The notes under the pieces were generated by a model, which was not told the origin of the DNA, searched no databases, and worked only from the letters and a program-made list of their open reading frames with translations. Shown one piece after another: positions 29,401 through 37,223 of a stretch of 64,000 nucleotides of DNA (positions are counted from its first letter, which is position 1; each line of letters starts with the position of its first letter). Origin of the DNA: Ruminococcus sp. (GTDB lineage Bacteria; Bacillota; Clostridia; Oscillospirales; Acutalibacteraceae); the NCBI GenBank assembly GCA_017410265.1, contig JAFQRC010000006.1:1-64000 (forward strand). Direction: 5' to 3'. A program made the position numbers and the translations under genes.

Positions 29401-29990
29401 CTGCGCGCTACTGTGATACATCTACAGTCCGCCTTGTATGCATTGTCACTAAGAATAAATCTCAGATTACAAAGTCAAATCAGATGATGGCTTTTGTTAC
29501 TGTTGAAGACAGATATGCAAGTGCAGAGCTGATAGTATTTCCGAAGATACTTTCTCAGTGCTCGTCTAGTCTTTACATAGGCTCTGTTATTGAAGTTATC
29601 GGTACTCTCAATTTTAAAGAGGACGAGGAACCTCGGATAATCTGCGAAAAGGTCACAGCGTTACCACCAGCCGAAAGTCTTAGGGACTATGTTTTACAAA
29701 AACAACGAGAAAATAATTCTAAGCTATTTACTGAACATAAAAAGGAAGAAAAGATAGAGCCTCAAAAAGAGAAAAAGCTTTATTTAAGACTTCCAAAATT
29801 AGAATGTGAAAAGTACAACAAATTAAAAAACCTTTTGGAACTTTTCAAAGGTGATACTAAGGTTGTACTTTATCTTACAGATACAAATAAAAAACTCCTC
29901 GCGCCTCAGTCGTTGTGGGTGAAGCTTAACGATACATTAATCGAAGAGCTTATCTATCAGCTTGGTGAAGATAATGTCGTGTTAAAGTGA
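26460..29990 (+). CDS. dnaE: DNA polymerase III alpha subunit DnaE
   Basis: The 1176-residue replicative polymerase has an N-terminal PHP domain (HLHVHSEYSLLDGACR, ITDHGVMYG), the palm with GPGRGSGAGSL near 354 and the catalytic PDFDIDFC (near 396-403), the fingers with YQEQVMQIFRTLAGYSLGRAD, HhH motifs and a C-terminal OB fold (VRLVCIVTKNKSQITKSNQMMAF). Low-GC Gram-positives use DnaE to extend primers beside PolC, also encoded here at 44763. It begins immediately after the xseA stop, so translation is probably coupled. Confidence 0.97.
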   Translation: MAFTHLHVHSEYSLLDGACRIDRLVSAAKNLGQTALAITDHGVMYGVIDFYRACKKQGIKPILGCEVYVAPRSRFDKTFDLDKEYYHLVLLCENNKGYENLVKLVSKGFVDGFYNKPRVDMELLEKYHEGLICLSACLAGEIPRTLLKDDYSTALEKAKRYQQIFGKNNYFIELQNHGIKEQDITNPQLIKIAKEIGAPLVVTNDCHYIEQSDSNMHQILLCIQTNHTINDDDKMEFQTEEFYLKSEEQMRSLFKELPEAFDNTQKIADRCNVEIEFGVRKLPDYKVPNNENHFEYFKRLCFDGLYKHYGNNPDASIVDRLNYELSTIKSMGFVDYFLIVADFVNYAKSRDIPVGPGRGSGAGSLCAYCIGITGIDPIKYNLIFERFLNPERVSMPDFDIDFCKERRGEVIDYVIRKYGADHVAQIVAFGTMAARGSVRDVGRALAMPYASVDSVAKLIPTDINMTIEKALTISKELKKVYDTDPAVHNLIDVAKSIEGMPRHITIHAAGVVITDKPVSDYVPLSKSDDAIVTQFTMTTLEELGLLKMDFLGLRNLTVIHDAVEMIKETEPHFDIDSIPENDKAVFAMMSSGNSDGVFQFESQGMKNVLTQLKPTSIEDLIAVISLYRPGPMDSIPMYINNRHNPSAIRYEHPLLEDILNVTNGCIVYQEQVMQIFRTLAGYSLGRADIVRRAMSKKKHDVMEKEKQIFVYGLTDENGNVVVDGCLRRGVDEKTALSVFSQMESFASYAFNKSHAAAYANVAYQTAYLKCHYKKQYMAALLSSVLDNQNKMATYISECQRLSVLVLPPHVNESESGFTVTNGNIRFGLTAIRNLGKNFIDALVKERKSAPFTSFYDFCKRMNRNGLNSRALESLIKCGALDDLGANRRQMLSVMKTVLDDLDYDRRKNAGGQMSFFEVSDIKSDTGIEIPAMQEFDLMELLYMEKEMAGMYLSGHPIDSYKDFSKAVKADSISDIINGEFPARYCDTSTVRLVCIVTKNKSQITKSNQMMAFVTVEDRYASAELIVFPKILSQCSSSLYIGSVIEVIGTLNFKEDEEPRIICEKVTALPPAESLRDYVLQKQRENNSKLFTEHKKEEKIEPQKEKKLYLRLPKLECEKYNKLKNLLELFKGDTKVVLYLTDTNKKLLAPQSLWVKLNDTLIEELIYQLGEDNVVLK

Positions 29991-30025
29991 TTTATCTTTC
30001 TTTTTATTGTATTTGTGCTAAACAC

Positions 30026-30054
30026 TTGATTATTTGGATTTTTATGTATATAAT
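30026..30054 (+). promoter_or_regulatory. Candidate SigA promoter of pfkA
   Basis: TTGATT (30026-30031), a 17-base spacer, TATAAT (30049-30054), 30 bases before the pfkA start. Confidence 0.6.
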
Positions 30055-30084
30055 ATTATGGAGAATTTAGTGGAGGGATTTATT

Positions 30085-31050
30085 ATGCCTAAATCTATTG
30101 CAGTATTAACAAGTGGCGGTGACGCTCCTGGTATGAACGCAGCTGTTCGTTCAGTTGTAAGAGCTGCTATGTACAGAGGTATGGAAGTAATTGGTGTTTA
30201 CCGTGGTTATAACGGTTTACTTAATAAAGATGTGAAGAAGCTCGACCTTCGTTCAGTTTCAGATTGTATCAACCGTGGTGGTACAATTCTTTATACTGCA
30301 CGTTCAGAAGAGTTCAAGACTCCTGAAGGTATTGAAAAGGCTGCTCAGAATTGTCGTGAACTTGGTATTGACGGTTTGGTTGTTATCGGCGGTGACGGTT
30401 CATTCCGTGGTGCGAGAAAGCTTTCTTTAGCAGGTATCCCATGTGTTGGTATTCCTGGTACTATCGATAACGACATTTCTTGTTCTGAATACACAGTAGG
30501 TTTTGATACCGCTATGAATACAGCTATGGAAATGGTTGATAAAATCCGTGATACTGCTCAGTCACACGACAGATGCTCTGTTGTTGAGGTTATGGGTCGT
30601 CGTTGCGGTGACATCGCTTTACAGACAGGTATCGCTTGTGGTGCTACTTCGATTTTGGTTCCTGAGATTGAATCTGACATCGAGCGTGATGTTATTTCTA
30701 AGATTTATGAACAGAAGTCAACAGGCAAGAAGCATTTTATTATTGTTGTTGCTGAAGGTGTTGGCGGTGTTGAGGATCTCGCTAAGTATATCGAAAAGCG
30801 TACCGGTATTGAAACCAGAGCTACTATCTTAGGTCATGTTCAGCGTGGCGGTTCTCCAACTCTCAGAGATAGAGTTATCGCTACAGCTATGGGTGCTGAC
30901 GCGGTCAGATTACTTGAAAAGGGTATTGGCAACCGTGTTATCGCACTAAAAGACGGCAGAACTATTGACTACGATATCTTAGAAGCTCTTGAGATGAAGA
31001 GAGAGTTTGATCACGAACTCTATCAGACAGCGATGGAAGTTTCTATCTGA
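30085..31050 (+). CDS. pfkA: ATP-dependent 6-phosphofructokinase
   Basis: PfkA makes fructose 1,6-bisphosphate, the committed step of glycolysis. The 321-residue protein has TSGGDAPGMNAAVR (8-21), the ATP-site GGDGSFRGA near 103, PGTIDNDI near 124 with catalytic Asp, and MGRRCGDIA. Gly in GGDGS and Gly in PGTIDND indicate the ATP type and not the pyrophosphate type. GGAGGG precedes the ATG at 30085. It follows dnaE, as in many Clostridia, but has its own promoter and terminator. Codon use suggests high expression. Confidence 0.96.
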   Translation: MPKSIAVLTSGGDAPGMNAAVRSVVRAAMYRGMEVIGVYRGYNGLLNKDVKKLDLRSVSDCINRGGTILYTARSEEFKTPEGIEKAAQNCRELGIDGLVVIGGDGSFRGARKLSLAGIPCVGIPGTIDNDISCSEYTVGFDTAMNTAMEMVDKIRDTAQSHDRCSVVEVMGRRCGDIALQTGIACGATSILVPEIESDIERDVISKIYEQKSTGKKHFIIVVAEGVGGVEDLAKYIEKRTGIETRATILGHVQRGGSPTLRDRVIATAMGADAVRLLEKGIGNRVIALKDGRTIDYDILEALEMKREFDHELYQTAMEVSI

Positions 31051-31065
31051 TTTATATTTAACCTT

Positions 31066-31097
31066 AAGGCACAATGGTAACCGTTGTGCCTTTCTTT
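31066..31097 (+). terminator. Intrinsic terminator of pfkA
   Basis: AAGGCACAATGG, loop TAA, CCGTTGTGCCTT (one G-T pair), then TTTCTTT. Confidence 0.85.
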
Positions 31098-31124
31098 AAA
31101 TAAAGCCGATTGAGGGCAATGCTT

Positions 31125-32666
31125 ATGATTAACTATTTTTACAACATTATTTTAAAGACTGATAACTGTGACCTCTATTCTGATGTTCTGACATCTGTTA
31201 GAAAGGACTACTATCTTTCTCATGAAAAGCAAAAGGGAAAGATTACTCAGAACAGCAGCTCGGATACTTTGTATTATGAGTTTTCTATTGAAAAGGACAA
31301 GGGAATCAAATGGCGAGTCAGTGACGAAAATACGATTATCTCAGATTCCAAAAATTTAGAGAACTCTAAAAGCTGTGTTAATTATTACGGTGACAATGGC
31401 TTGTATAAAGTAATTACCTTCAGCAAATATCATACACTTTTGCAGGTTGATTACTTTAATATGTCTAAATCAGCGACACCGTTTTGTACAATTGAGCCTA
31501 GAAAATCAGGTAATGATCTTTGTTTGTTGCTATCATCTAGTACTTCAGGTGTACAACCGAGCGTGCTTTTTGCTATGCCGGCAGTTGATGATGAGTACAT
31601 ACAGGATAAGATTGACCTTGAGTTTGATGACTATACAGCAATTGCATCAACTAATGAAGGTGTTGTGAAATTCTTAAGTGAAACACAGATGGAGAGCTTT
31701 GAGAAATTTGTCGACAGAGCTACAGCGATGAAACTCACTGACTTGGCACCTGAGAAGTTCATTGATGATGAAGATGCAGTCTTGGCTCAGAAGCTTAACC
31801 CGAAGGATTTCAATATTAAACGAAATCTTTCAGAAATCGTTGATATTTCAGAAGCTCAGGAGTTTTCTTTTGATAATATAGTAGAAGAGCTTCTTGATAA
31901 CTTAGATGAAGAAGCTGAATTTGAAGCTCAGAAAGCTGATGTAGATTTTGTGTCACCGATTTCATATGAACCAGTAGAAACGGTTGCAGAAGATTCTTCT
32001 GAAGCAGTAGTTAAAGAAGTCTTTGAAGAAACTGTTGAAGAAACTACCGAAGAAGCTGTTGAAGAAACTATTGAAGAAATAACTGAGGAAGAATTGTCAG
32101 AAGAGCCTGTAGTATCTGATACAGAAGAAGCATCTGTCGAAGAAGTTCTCGATATAGAAACGATAGAAGATATTGAGTCTTTTGAGTTATCTGAAGAAGT
32201 TGAGCCTGACAGTGTTATTAAAAGCGGTAGTGCTAAATACCTGTATTTTGGAGAGCTTGATGGCGCGTCTAAGCGTAACGGATTCGGCAGAACGGCTACC
32301 GAAGATGGACGCACAGCCTATGAGGGTGAATACCATGATAATAAACGCAACGGTATCGGTGCTTACTACTATAAGAATTCACAGCTTTGCTACTATGGCG
32401 AATGGAAGAATAATAAGCGTGAAGGTTTTGGTGTTGGTGTAAGCTCTGTAGATAACAGTATTCATGTAGGCAATTTTAAAGACAACAAACCTGCTGATGG
32501 CGGTGCTCGAGTTAACAGCAACGGGGAGATAGAGTTTGTCAGAAAAGCCCTCTCGAACGGTGTTGTTGTTGAACTTAAATTTGATGGCGACAAGGTTACC
32601 GTGTCGAAATTTAACAAAAAAGGTGAGCTTGTTTCTGAAAACACCTCTAATTTAATGTATTTTTAA
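31125..32666 (+). CDS. MORN-repeat protein with acidic linker
   Basis: The 513-residue protein has an N-terminal region of unknown fold (about 1-240), a Glu/Thr/Val-rich acidic linker (about 240-360, units like EETVEETTEEAVEE) and three or four MORN repeats near 370-455 (GFGRTATEDGRTAYEGEYHD, NGIGAYYYKNSQLCYYGEW, REGFGVGVSS). There is no signal peptide or membrane helix, so it is probably cytosolic. MORN repeats mediate protein or lipid contacts. The ATG at 31125 has GAGGG about 8 bases ahead; in-frame starts at 31110 and 31119 are closer to that site and less likely. Function is unknown. Confidence 0.72.
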   Translation: MINYFYNIILKTDNCDLYSDVLTSVRKDYYLSHEKQKGKITQNSSSDTLYYEFSIEKDKGIKWRVSDENTIISDSKNLENSKSCVNYYGDNGLYKVITFSKYHTLLQVDYFNMSKSATPFCTIEPRKSGNDLCLLLSSSTSGVQPSVLFAMPAVDDEYIQDKIDLEFDDYTAIASTNEGVVKFLSETQMESFEKFVDRATAMKLTDLAPEKFIDDEDAVLAQKLNPKDFNIKRNLSEIVDISEAQEFSFDNIVEELLDNLDEEAEFEAQKADVDFVSPISYEPVETVAEDSSEAVVKEVFEETVEETTEEAVEETIEEITEEELSEEPVVSDTEEASVEEVLDIETIEDIESFELSEEVEPDSVIKSGSAKYLYFGELDGASKRNGFGRTATEDGRTAYEGEYHDNKRNGIGAYYYKNSQLCYYGEWKNNKREGFGVGVSSVDNSIHVGNFKDNKPADGGARVNSNGEIEFVRKALSNGVVVELKFDGDKVTVSKFNKKGELVSENTSNLMYF

Positions 32667-32702
32667 TGTTAAGTTATATTTTACCTGTCAATTGACAATA
32701 CT

Positions 32703-32735
32703 ATTACCGTTCCTAACGGAGCGGTAATTTTTTTT
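32703..32735 (+). terminator. Intrinsic terminator of the MORN gene
   Basis: ATTACCGTTC, loop CTAACG, GAGCGGTAAT, followed by eight T. The T-run is followed at once by the TTGAGGTG ribosome binding site of the next gene. Confidence 0.85.
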
Positions 32736-32746
32736 GAGGTGATTTT

Positions 32747-33130
32747 ATGAAAAAGTTAATTTCTATCATTCTGTGTTTACTTGTACTATGCGTTGCGTTG
32801 TGCGCTTGTGGCCGCGATGACTCGGTCGGTGAGATGGCATCTGAAGCGATTTCTGATGTTGAAACTCAAGCGAGCGAAATGTTTTCTGACGACAATAACG
32901 GAGAAGTGAATGATGGTGACGGATACATCGGAAACGAATCTACATCAGGAAATAATGATAATAATTCTAATGACTCCTCACAGAACAACGGTAATTCCTC
33001 TCAGAATAACAATGGTTCCTCACAGAGTGATAATGGTTCATCGCAGAATAACAATAATTCTTCACAGAACAATAGTAATTCTTCAGGAAACTCAGGTAAT
33101 TCAAACTCAACAAATAGTGATTTAATGTAA
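32747..33130 (+). CDS. Small Asn/Ser-rich lipoprotein
   Basis: The 127-residue protein starts with a lipoprotein signal (ISIILCLLVLCVALCAC), lipidated probably on the last Cys. An acidic spacer follows, then about 60 residues of Asn/Ser/Gln repeats (SSQNN units, residues about 65-122). Such tails are disordered. No enzyme domain is present. TTGAGGTG precedes its ATG and it is boxed in by terminators on both sides, so it is a single-gene transcript with an unseen promoter, or read-through past the MORN terminator. Function unknown. Confidence 0.65.
   Translation: MKKLISIILCLLVLCVALCACGRDDSVGEMASEAISDVETQASEMFSDDNNGEVNDGDGYIGNESTSGNNDNNSNDSSQNNGNSSQNNNGSSQSDNGSSQNNNNSSQNNSNSSGNSGNSNSTNSDLM
32975..33112 (+). 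repeat. Degenerate short tandem repeats coding for SSQNN units
   Basis: About eight imperfect 15-18 base units (TCCTCACAGAACAAC-like) run in frame inside the small lipoprotein gene. Confidence 0.7.
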
Positions 33131-33131
33131 A

Positions 33132-33155
33132 AAACGCAGGCTTGAACCTGCGTTT
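33132..33155. terminator. Terminator between the lipoprotein gene and sigE
   Basis: AAACGCAGG, loop CTTGAA, CCTGCGTTT. On the minus strand it is followed by a run of six T, so it fits best as the sigE terminator; on the plus strand the tail is TTTACAT, weaker. Confidence 0.8.
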
Positions 33156-33161
33156 ACATAT

Positions 33162-33863
33162 TTATACGACCTTTTCTAAATCGGTTTTCAGTCGTCTGAT
33201 TATTTTCTTTTCAAGACGAGATATGTAGGATTGGGAAATGCCGAGTAAATCTGCTACCTGTTTTTGTGTGTGCTCTTTGTTTCCGTTGAGTCCGAATCTC
33301 AGTTCCATAATCATAGATTCTCTTGTATTAAGCTTTGAAACAGCTTCTAGCAGAAGGTTGCACTCCAGCTCCTGCTCGATATCTCTGTTAATAATATCTG
33401 CGTCGCTCCCCAGAACATCACACAGTAAGAGCTCATTACCGTCCCAATCGGTATTAAGAGGCTCTTCTATTGATATTTCGTTTTTACGAGTTGATGCTTT
33501 TCTTAGAAACATCAGTATTTCATTTTCAATACACCTTGACGCATAAGTGGCGAATTTAATATTTCGTTCAGGAGAAAAGGTGTTCACTGCTTTTATAAGG
33601 CCGATTGTACCTATCGAAATCAAATCTTCTATATTAACTCCTGTGTTTTCGAATTTTTTTGCTATGTATACAACCAACCTCAGGTTGTGAACAATAAGTG
33701 GTTCTTTTGCATCATCGTCGCCCAGACATAACCTTTCCATAACATCTTTTTCTTCTTCTGTACTCAGTGGAGGTGGGAGAGTCTGAGCGCCACTAATGTA
33801 ATGAACTGATTTAGTTAAGAATAGCAACTGTAGTTTATAGAGAAAGTTTTTGAGTTTATTCAT
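33162..33863 (-). CDS. sigE: Sporulation sigma factor SigE (pro-form)
   Basis: SigE directs early mother-cell transcription. The 233-residue protein closely resembles Bacillus pro-SigE: an N-terminal pro-sequence (about 1-25) before [11 protein letters not shown], then region 2 ([54 protein letters not shown]) and region 4 ([30 protein letters not shown]). It lies 4 bases after spoIIGA, whose product is expected to cleave the pro-sequence. In many Firmicutes sigG follows; here sigE is followed by a terminator instead. Confidence 0.97.
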   Translation of the reverse strand: MNKLKNFLYKLQLLFLTKSVHYISGAQTLPPPLSTEEEKDVMERLCLGDDDAKEPLIVHNLRLVVYIAKKFENTGVNIEDLISIGTIGLIKAVNTFSPERNIKFATYASRCIENEILMFLRKASTRKNEISIEEPLNTDWDGNELLLCDVLGSDADIINRDIEQELECNLLLEAVSKLNTRESMIMELRFGLNGNKEHTQKQVADLLGISQSYISRLEKKIIRRLKTDLEKVV

Positions 33864-33867
33864 TTTA

Positions 33868-34653
33868 TCACCTTAATATATTATAGTTTATTATTGCTTT
33901 AAAACACGGGTCGATTGTGCCATCGAACATACCTATATATATGTCCTTATGGATATCTTTTTTATCTATGCTGACCTTTTGTGCTTTAGTTGCATAGATT
34001 ATTCCGCTGCTGCCAAGTGCTTTGTACGGAATAATCCGCTCGTTTTTGCCAGCAACATCGTTTAGTAACTCTTTTTCCATTATTATTACCGGAGAATCAG
34101 AAAATGGTTCTGTCAGAGTGCATCCTGTGTCAACTTTTCCAATACAAGAGTATTCCTTGTTATCAATAGTCACACAGAGATTTACCAGCGTGTTGTTGAT
34201 GTTATTGCCCAGTATCTTTTGGAGCAAAATAATTAATATGTATACTGCAATGCTGATAACAATCAGTAATATGGGTTCTATCTGAACATATATATTGTCA
34301 TTCACTATAGCCATTTTTTGCGGTTTTGCTAACTGATAGAACGCAATCATCACAGCACAAAAAATAATAGTGAATAAAAATACAGATGTAATGTGTTTTA
34401 TAAATAGCTTGATATTGCAGTATCTGAATGAAATAAGACACATAGTAACTGAGCAGAAGAGCTTGATCACTATTGAAGTAAAAGTGTTGATGCTTGGAAT
34501 AAATACAGTCAGAGAAAATAAAGCTCCTGCAATTGAACCAAGGATAAGCCTGAATTCTTTCGAATTTGAGTGTAAGAATTTTTTTGTAGCTGAAAGGATA
34601 CAATAGTTAATAAGTGTATTTGTGAATAACAGCACATCGATATATATAACCAC
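33868..34653 (-). CDS. spoIIGA: Sigma-E processing peptidase SpoIIGA
   Basis: SpoIIGA is the membrane aspartic protease that cleaves pro-SigE when triggered by SpoIIR from the forespore. The 261-residue protein has five or so N-terminal membrane helices ([19 protein letters not shown] at the start) and a soluble protease domain with the catalytic [10 protein letters not shown] near 175. A GTG at 34653 was chosen because it gives the family start (VIYIDV) and follows CGGAG by 8 bases; an upstream in-frame ATG at 34701 lies within the promoter. It heads the spoIIGA-sigE operon. Confidence 0.93.
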   Translation of the reverse strand: MVIYIDVLLFTNTLINYCILSATKKFLHSNSKEFRLILGSIAGALFSLTVFIPSINTFTSIVIKLFCSVTMCLISFRYCNIKLFIKHITSVFLFTIIFCAVMIAFYQLAKPQKMAIVNDNIYVQIEPILLIVISIAVYILIILLQKILGNNINNTLVNLCVTIDNKEYSCIGKVDTGCTLTEPFSDSPVIIMEKELLNDVAGKNERIIPYKALGSSGIIYATKAQKVSIDKKDIHKDIYIGMFDGTIDPCFKAIINYNILR

Positions 34654-34671
34654 TACACCAACTCCGTGTAC

Positions 34672-34706
34672 ATAGTATCTCACATAAGATATGTGATACA
34701 TGTCAA
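34672..34706 (-). promoter_or_regulatory. Candidate spoIIG-type promoter with a long spacer
   Basis: On the minus strand TTGACA (34701-34706) and a -10-like GATACT/TACTAT (34672-34679) are separated by 21-23 bases. The Bacillus subtilis spoIIG promoter has a similar 22-base gap and depends on Spo0A. A perfect 7-base inverted repeat (TCACATA, AGA, TATGTGA, 34680-34696) lies in the spacer. The -10 is imperfect. Confidence 0.4.
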
Positions 34707-34723
34707 AGTAAGAAGGAGTGAAT

Positions 34724-34810
34724 ATGTTGTTTTCATTGATAATAGGTATCTTTATAGGAGTTTTAATCGGTATATCAATAATGGTGGTGCTTATAAGCTC
34801 AAGAGATTAG
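34724..34810 (+). CDS. Small membrane peptide (DUF3789-like)
   Basis: A 28-residue open reading frame (MLFSLIIGIFIGVLIGISIM, then VVLISSRD) is preceded by AGAAGGAGTG at a good distance. It is one membrane helix with Gly repeats and a short polar end, like the DUF3789 peptides found in Clostridia. It is divergent from spoIIGA with a 70-base gap. Function is unknown; such peptides may tune membrane proteins. Confidence 0.6.
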   Translation: MLFSLIIGIFIGVLIGISIMVVLISSRD

Positions 34811-34920
34811 TTGATTCATTCAAATTAACCTCAAGTTCATATATGTTCATAGTTTAGACGATTATACGACAAAATTTGCACATATATATGTAGTATAGTA
34901 AAAACAAAGGGGAGAGATAT

Positions 34921-35214
34921 ATGCCTTGTCGGCTTGCCGAACTAAGACACAAGGAAGTAATTAACTCTTGCGATGGATGCCGTTTAGGATTTGTCGATGA
35001 TTTGGAGGTTGATACTCATAGTTCAAAGGTAATCGCAATAATAGTGTATGGTAGACCACGCTTTTTTGGGCTATTCGGACGAACATCTGATTTCATAATT
35101 TCATGGGATAATATCGTTTTGATAGGCGAAGATACCATCTTAGTTGATTTTCAGGTGCAAAAAACAACAAATAACGCAAAAAAAGGTAATAGATTTGTTA
35201 CATTTTGTCATTAA
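34921..35214 (+). CDS. YlmC/YmxH-family sporulation protein (PRC-barrel)
   Basis: The 97-residue protein is a PRC-barrel of the YlmC/YmxH family: RLAELRHKEVINSCDGCRLGFVDDLEVD, then the barrel end FIISWDNIVLIGEDTILVDF. Relatives are linked to sporulation in Clostridia and Bacilli, with unclear biochemical role. GGGGAGAG precedes the ATG. It is near the sigE operon and downstream of the DUF3789 peptide; a shared transcript is possible. Confidence 0.85.
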   Translation: MPCRLAELRHKEVINSCDGCRLGFVDDLEVDTHSSKVIAIIVYGRPRFFGLFGRTSDFIISWDNIVLIGEDTILVDFQVQKTTNNAKKGNRFVTFCH

Positions 35215-35466
35215 AAATATTTGTGTGCGATAGCAAATTGCACTACAAAATAATTATTCAAATGTGCAAAATGCACTAAAAATAATTCTAAATTAGAAAC
35301 AAAAGTCAATTATAGTGCTATAAAAGAATTAAAACGAAAAAGTTACAAACTTGCAATTTGTGCATGTTTGTGATTAAATAGCACTTGAAATGGTGTGCAT
35401 TTACAAATTTTTCCATATCATTTCGCATCGGTATAACGATGTAGACTACTTAAAGGAGGAGATAAC
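35215..35466 (+). other. AT-rich leader of the SleB-like gene
   Basis: This 252-base gap is AT-rich and holds several GTGC/GCAC words, including TGCACTAAAAATAATTCTA and TAGTGCTATAAAAG (an extended -10-like TGCTATAAA at about 35316-35324 without a good -35). No open frame or clear RNA structure was found. Confidence 0.4.
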
Positions 35467-36261
35467 ATGAGACATTCAATTAAGTTGTGTATGAGCACTC
35501 TCGCGTTAGTTTTATGTGCGATTTTTGCTCTGACAGTGTCCGTTATTACACCTGAAGTAGAAGCTGCAAGCGAGGCCCCGATAACAGAAACCAAAACAGA
35601 AACCAATACATATACTGAAAGTGAGGATGACTCAATCGCGCTTGCAAGAGCGATTGCCATCGACGAAGCTAAGAGCGAGGCTGTTAGCATTGTCGAAGAG
35701 CTGAAGGTTGAGACCGTTGAGGAAACCCAGGCTGAGACACAGTCACAGCAGAGCAGTTCTTCAGAGGAAACAACTTCAAGCTCCTCATCTTCAACTTCAG
35801 GCAGCTCTACAACCCAGAGTTCGGGTGGATCTTATGTTGCAGGTGCAACACAGGCCGGTTATCTTTTAGGTATTGATAACCCTGATCCGAACTACACAAG
35901 CTATGCTATCCACCTTTCTGACGCTGACCGCGATCTTGCTGAGCGTATTGTAATGGGTGAAGCAGGCTCTATGGGATACACAGGTATGGCTATCGTAGCT
36001 CAGTGCTTAAGAGATGCGTTTGTAATGGGCGGTCACTCCGACATTGCTACCGTTATTTCAAAGTACGGTTACTATGGCTCAACTTCTATCAAGCCATCAC
36101 AGGCTTGTAAAGACGCCGTTAACTTTATATTTGATCAGGGCGGCGCTGCTGTTCAGCACAGAACATTAGTGTTCTATTCTACAGCATATTGCCAGAGTTC
36201 ATGGCACGAGGCTCAGGATTTTGTCTGCCAGTATGGCGTGGTAAGATTCTTTGACTTCTAA
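35467..36261 (+). CDS. SleB-type cell wall hydrolase
   Basis: The 264-residue secreted protein has a signal peptide (LALVLCAIFALTVSVITPEVEAA), a Glu/Thr linker (35-95), a Ser/Thr-rich stretch (95-125) and a C-terminal Hydrolase_2 domain (about 150-264). The domain's probable catalytic Glu is in AERIVMGEAGSMGYTGM, and the end WHEAQDFVCQYGVVRFFDF is typical of SleB/CwlJ-like cortex-lytic enzymes. It lacks a LysM or other peptidoglycan-binding domain. AAAGGAGGAG precedes the ATG. With sporulation genes beside it, a role in germination or cell-wall turnover is plausible. Confidence 0.83.
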   Translation: MRHSIKLCMSTLALVLCAIFALTVSVITPEVEAASEAPITETKTETNTYTESEDDSIALARAIAIDEAKSEAVSIVEELKVETVEETQAETQSQQSSSSEETTSSSSSSTSGSSTTQSSGGSYVAGATQAGYLLGIDNPDPNYTSYAIHLSDADRDLAERIVMGEAGSMGYTGMAIVAQCLRDAFVMGGHSDIATVISKYGYYGSTSIKPSQACKDAVNFIFDQGGAAVQHRTLVFYSTAYCQSSWHEAQDFVCQYGVVRFFDF

Positions 36262-36288
36262 TTTTTGAAAATAATATCAAAATAAAGG

Positions 36289-36319
36289 AATCAAGCATTA
36301 AAAAATGCTTGATTTTTTT
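36289..36319 (+). terminator. Intrinsic terminator of the SleB-like gene
   Basis: AATCAAGCATT, loop AAAA, AATGCTTGATT, then seven T. The right arm and T-run overlap the -35 region of the rpsB promoter. Confidence 0.85.
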
Positions 36320-36336
36320 ATTTTATATGGTATAAT
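36309..36336 (+). promoter_or_regulatory. Candidate SigA promoter of rpsB
   Basis: TTGATT (36309-36314), a 16-base spacer, TATAAT (36331-36336). Confidence 0.5.
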
Positions 36337-36340
36337 ATTT

Positions 36341-36443
36341 AGGCATTACGCACGTCGGACTTATCGGCTCAGTAACACAGACAGTGTTTGTCCCGACAAA
36401 TTCAAAGGTTCGGCGGAGGTTTTAACCTGAGGAGGAAAATAAA
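36341..36443 (+). other. rpsB 5' leader, possible ribosomal-protein leader RNA
   Basis: About 100 untranslated bases can fold: GTCGG near 36354 can pair with CCGAC near 36393, enclosing ACAC/GTGT. Leaders bound by S2 exist in several bacteria. I could not match this one to a known class. Confidence 0.3.
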
Positions 36444-37178
36444 ATGGCAGTAGTTTCTATGAAACAACTCCTGGAGGCCGGTGTACATTTCGGTCACCAG
36501 ACAAGAAGATGGAACCCTAAGATGGCTCCATACATTTTTACAGAGCGTAACGGTATCTACATCATTGACTTGCAGAAGACCGTTGTAAAGCTCGAGGAAG
36601 CATACAACTTTATCCGTGACCTTTCTGTTGAGGGCAAGAGTGTTCTCTTTGTTGGTACAAAGAAGCAGGCTATGGACTCAGTAAAGGAAGAGGCAGAGCG
36701 TGCAGGCGCTTATTATGTAAACGCTAGATGGCTTGGCGGTATGCTCACAAACTTCACAACTATCCGTAGAAGAATCGCTAGACTCAAGCAGCTTCGTGCT
36801 ATGGAAACAGACGGTACATTTGATCTCCTTCCAAAGAAGGAAGTTATTAAGCTCAACCTTGAGATTGAAAAGCTCGAGAAGTTCCTCGGCGGTATCAAGG
36901 ATATGGAGCAGATTCCTGGTTGTCTTTTCATAGTAGACCCAAGAAAAGAGAAGATTGCTGTATCAGAAGCTAAGAAGCTCGGCATTCCTGTTGTAGCTAT
37001 CGTTGATACAAACTGCGATCCTGATGATGTTGACTATGTTATCCCTGGTAACGATGACGCTATCCGCGCTGTTAAGCTTATCTGTGGCGCTATGGCTAAC
37101 GCTATCATCGAAGGCAGAGAGGGCCAGATGGGCGCTGCTGCAAGAGAAGAAGAGGCAGAAGAGCTCGTTGAAGAGTAA
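36444..37178 (+). CDS. rpsB: 30S ribosomal protein S2
   Basis: S2 is a structural protein of the small ribosomal subunit. The 244-residue protein shows the S2 signatures [19 protein letters not shown] near the start, [18 protein letters not shown] near 68 and the later [29 protein letters not shown] segment near 188. GAGGAGG precedes the ATG. Its codon use is biased as expected for high expression. It starts the rpsB-tsf-pyrH-frr-uppS-cdsA-dxr-rseP-ispG-polC order. Confidence 0.98.
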   Translation: MAVVSMKQLLEAGVHFGHQTRRWNPKMAPYIFTERNGIYIIDLQKTVVKLEEAYNFIRDLSVEGKSVLFVGTKKQAMDSVKEEAERAGAYYVNARWLGGMLTNFTTIRRRIARLKQLRAMETDGTFDLLPKKEVIKLNLEIEKLEKFLGGIKDMEQIPGCLFIVDPRKEKIAVSEAKKLGIPVVAIVDTNCDPDDVDYVIPGNDDAIRAVKLICGAMANAIIEGREGQMGAAAREEEAEELVEE

Positions 37179-37223
37179 TTTTAGCTTTAATTAATTGTAT
37201 ATATTACGAAAGGATTGATATAA

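Noticed and set aside
30536..30832. 98-codon plus-strand frame inside pfkA
   Set aside because: It is Leu/Val-rich out-of-frame shadow of a conserved enzyme gene.
32975..33112. Tandem repeat considered as CRISPR
   Set aside because: Units are short, degenerate, in frame and have no spacers; they are protein-coding.
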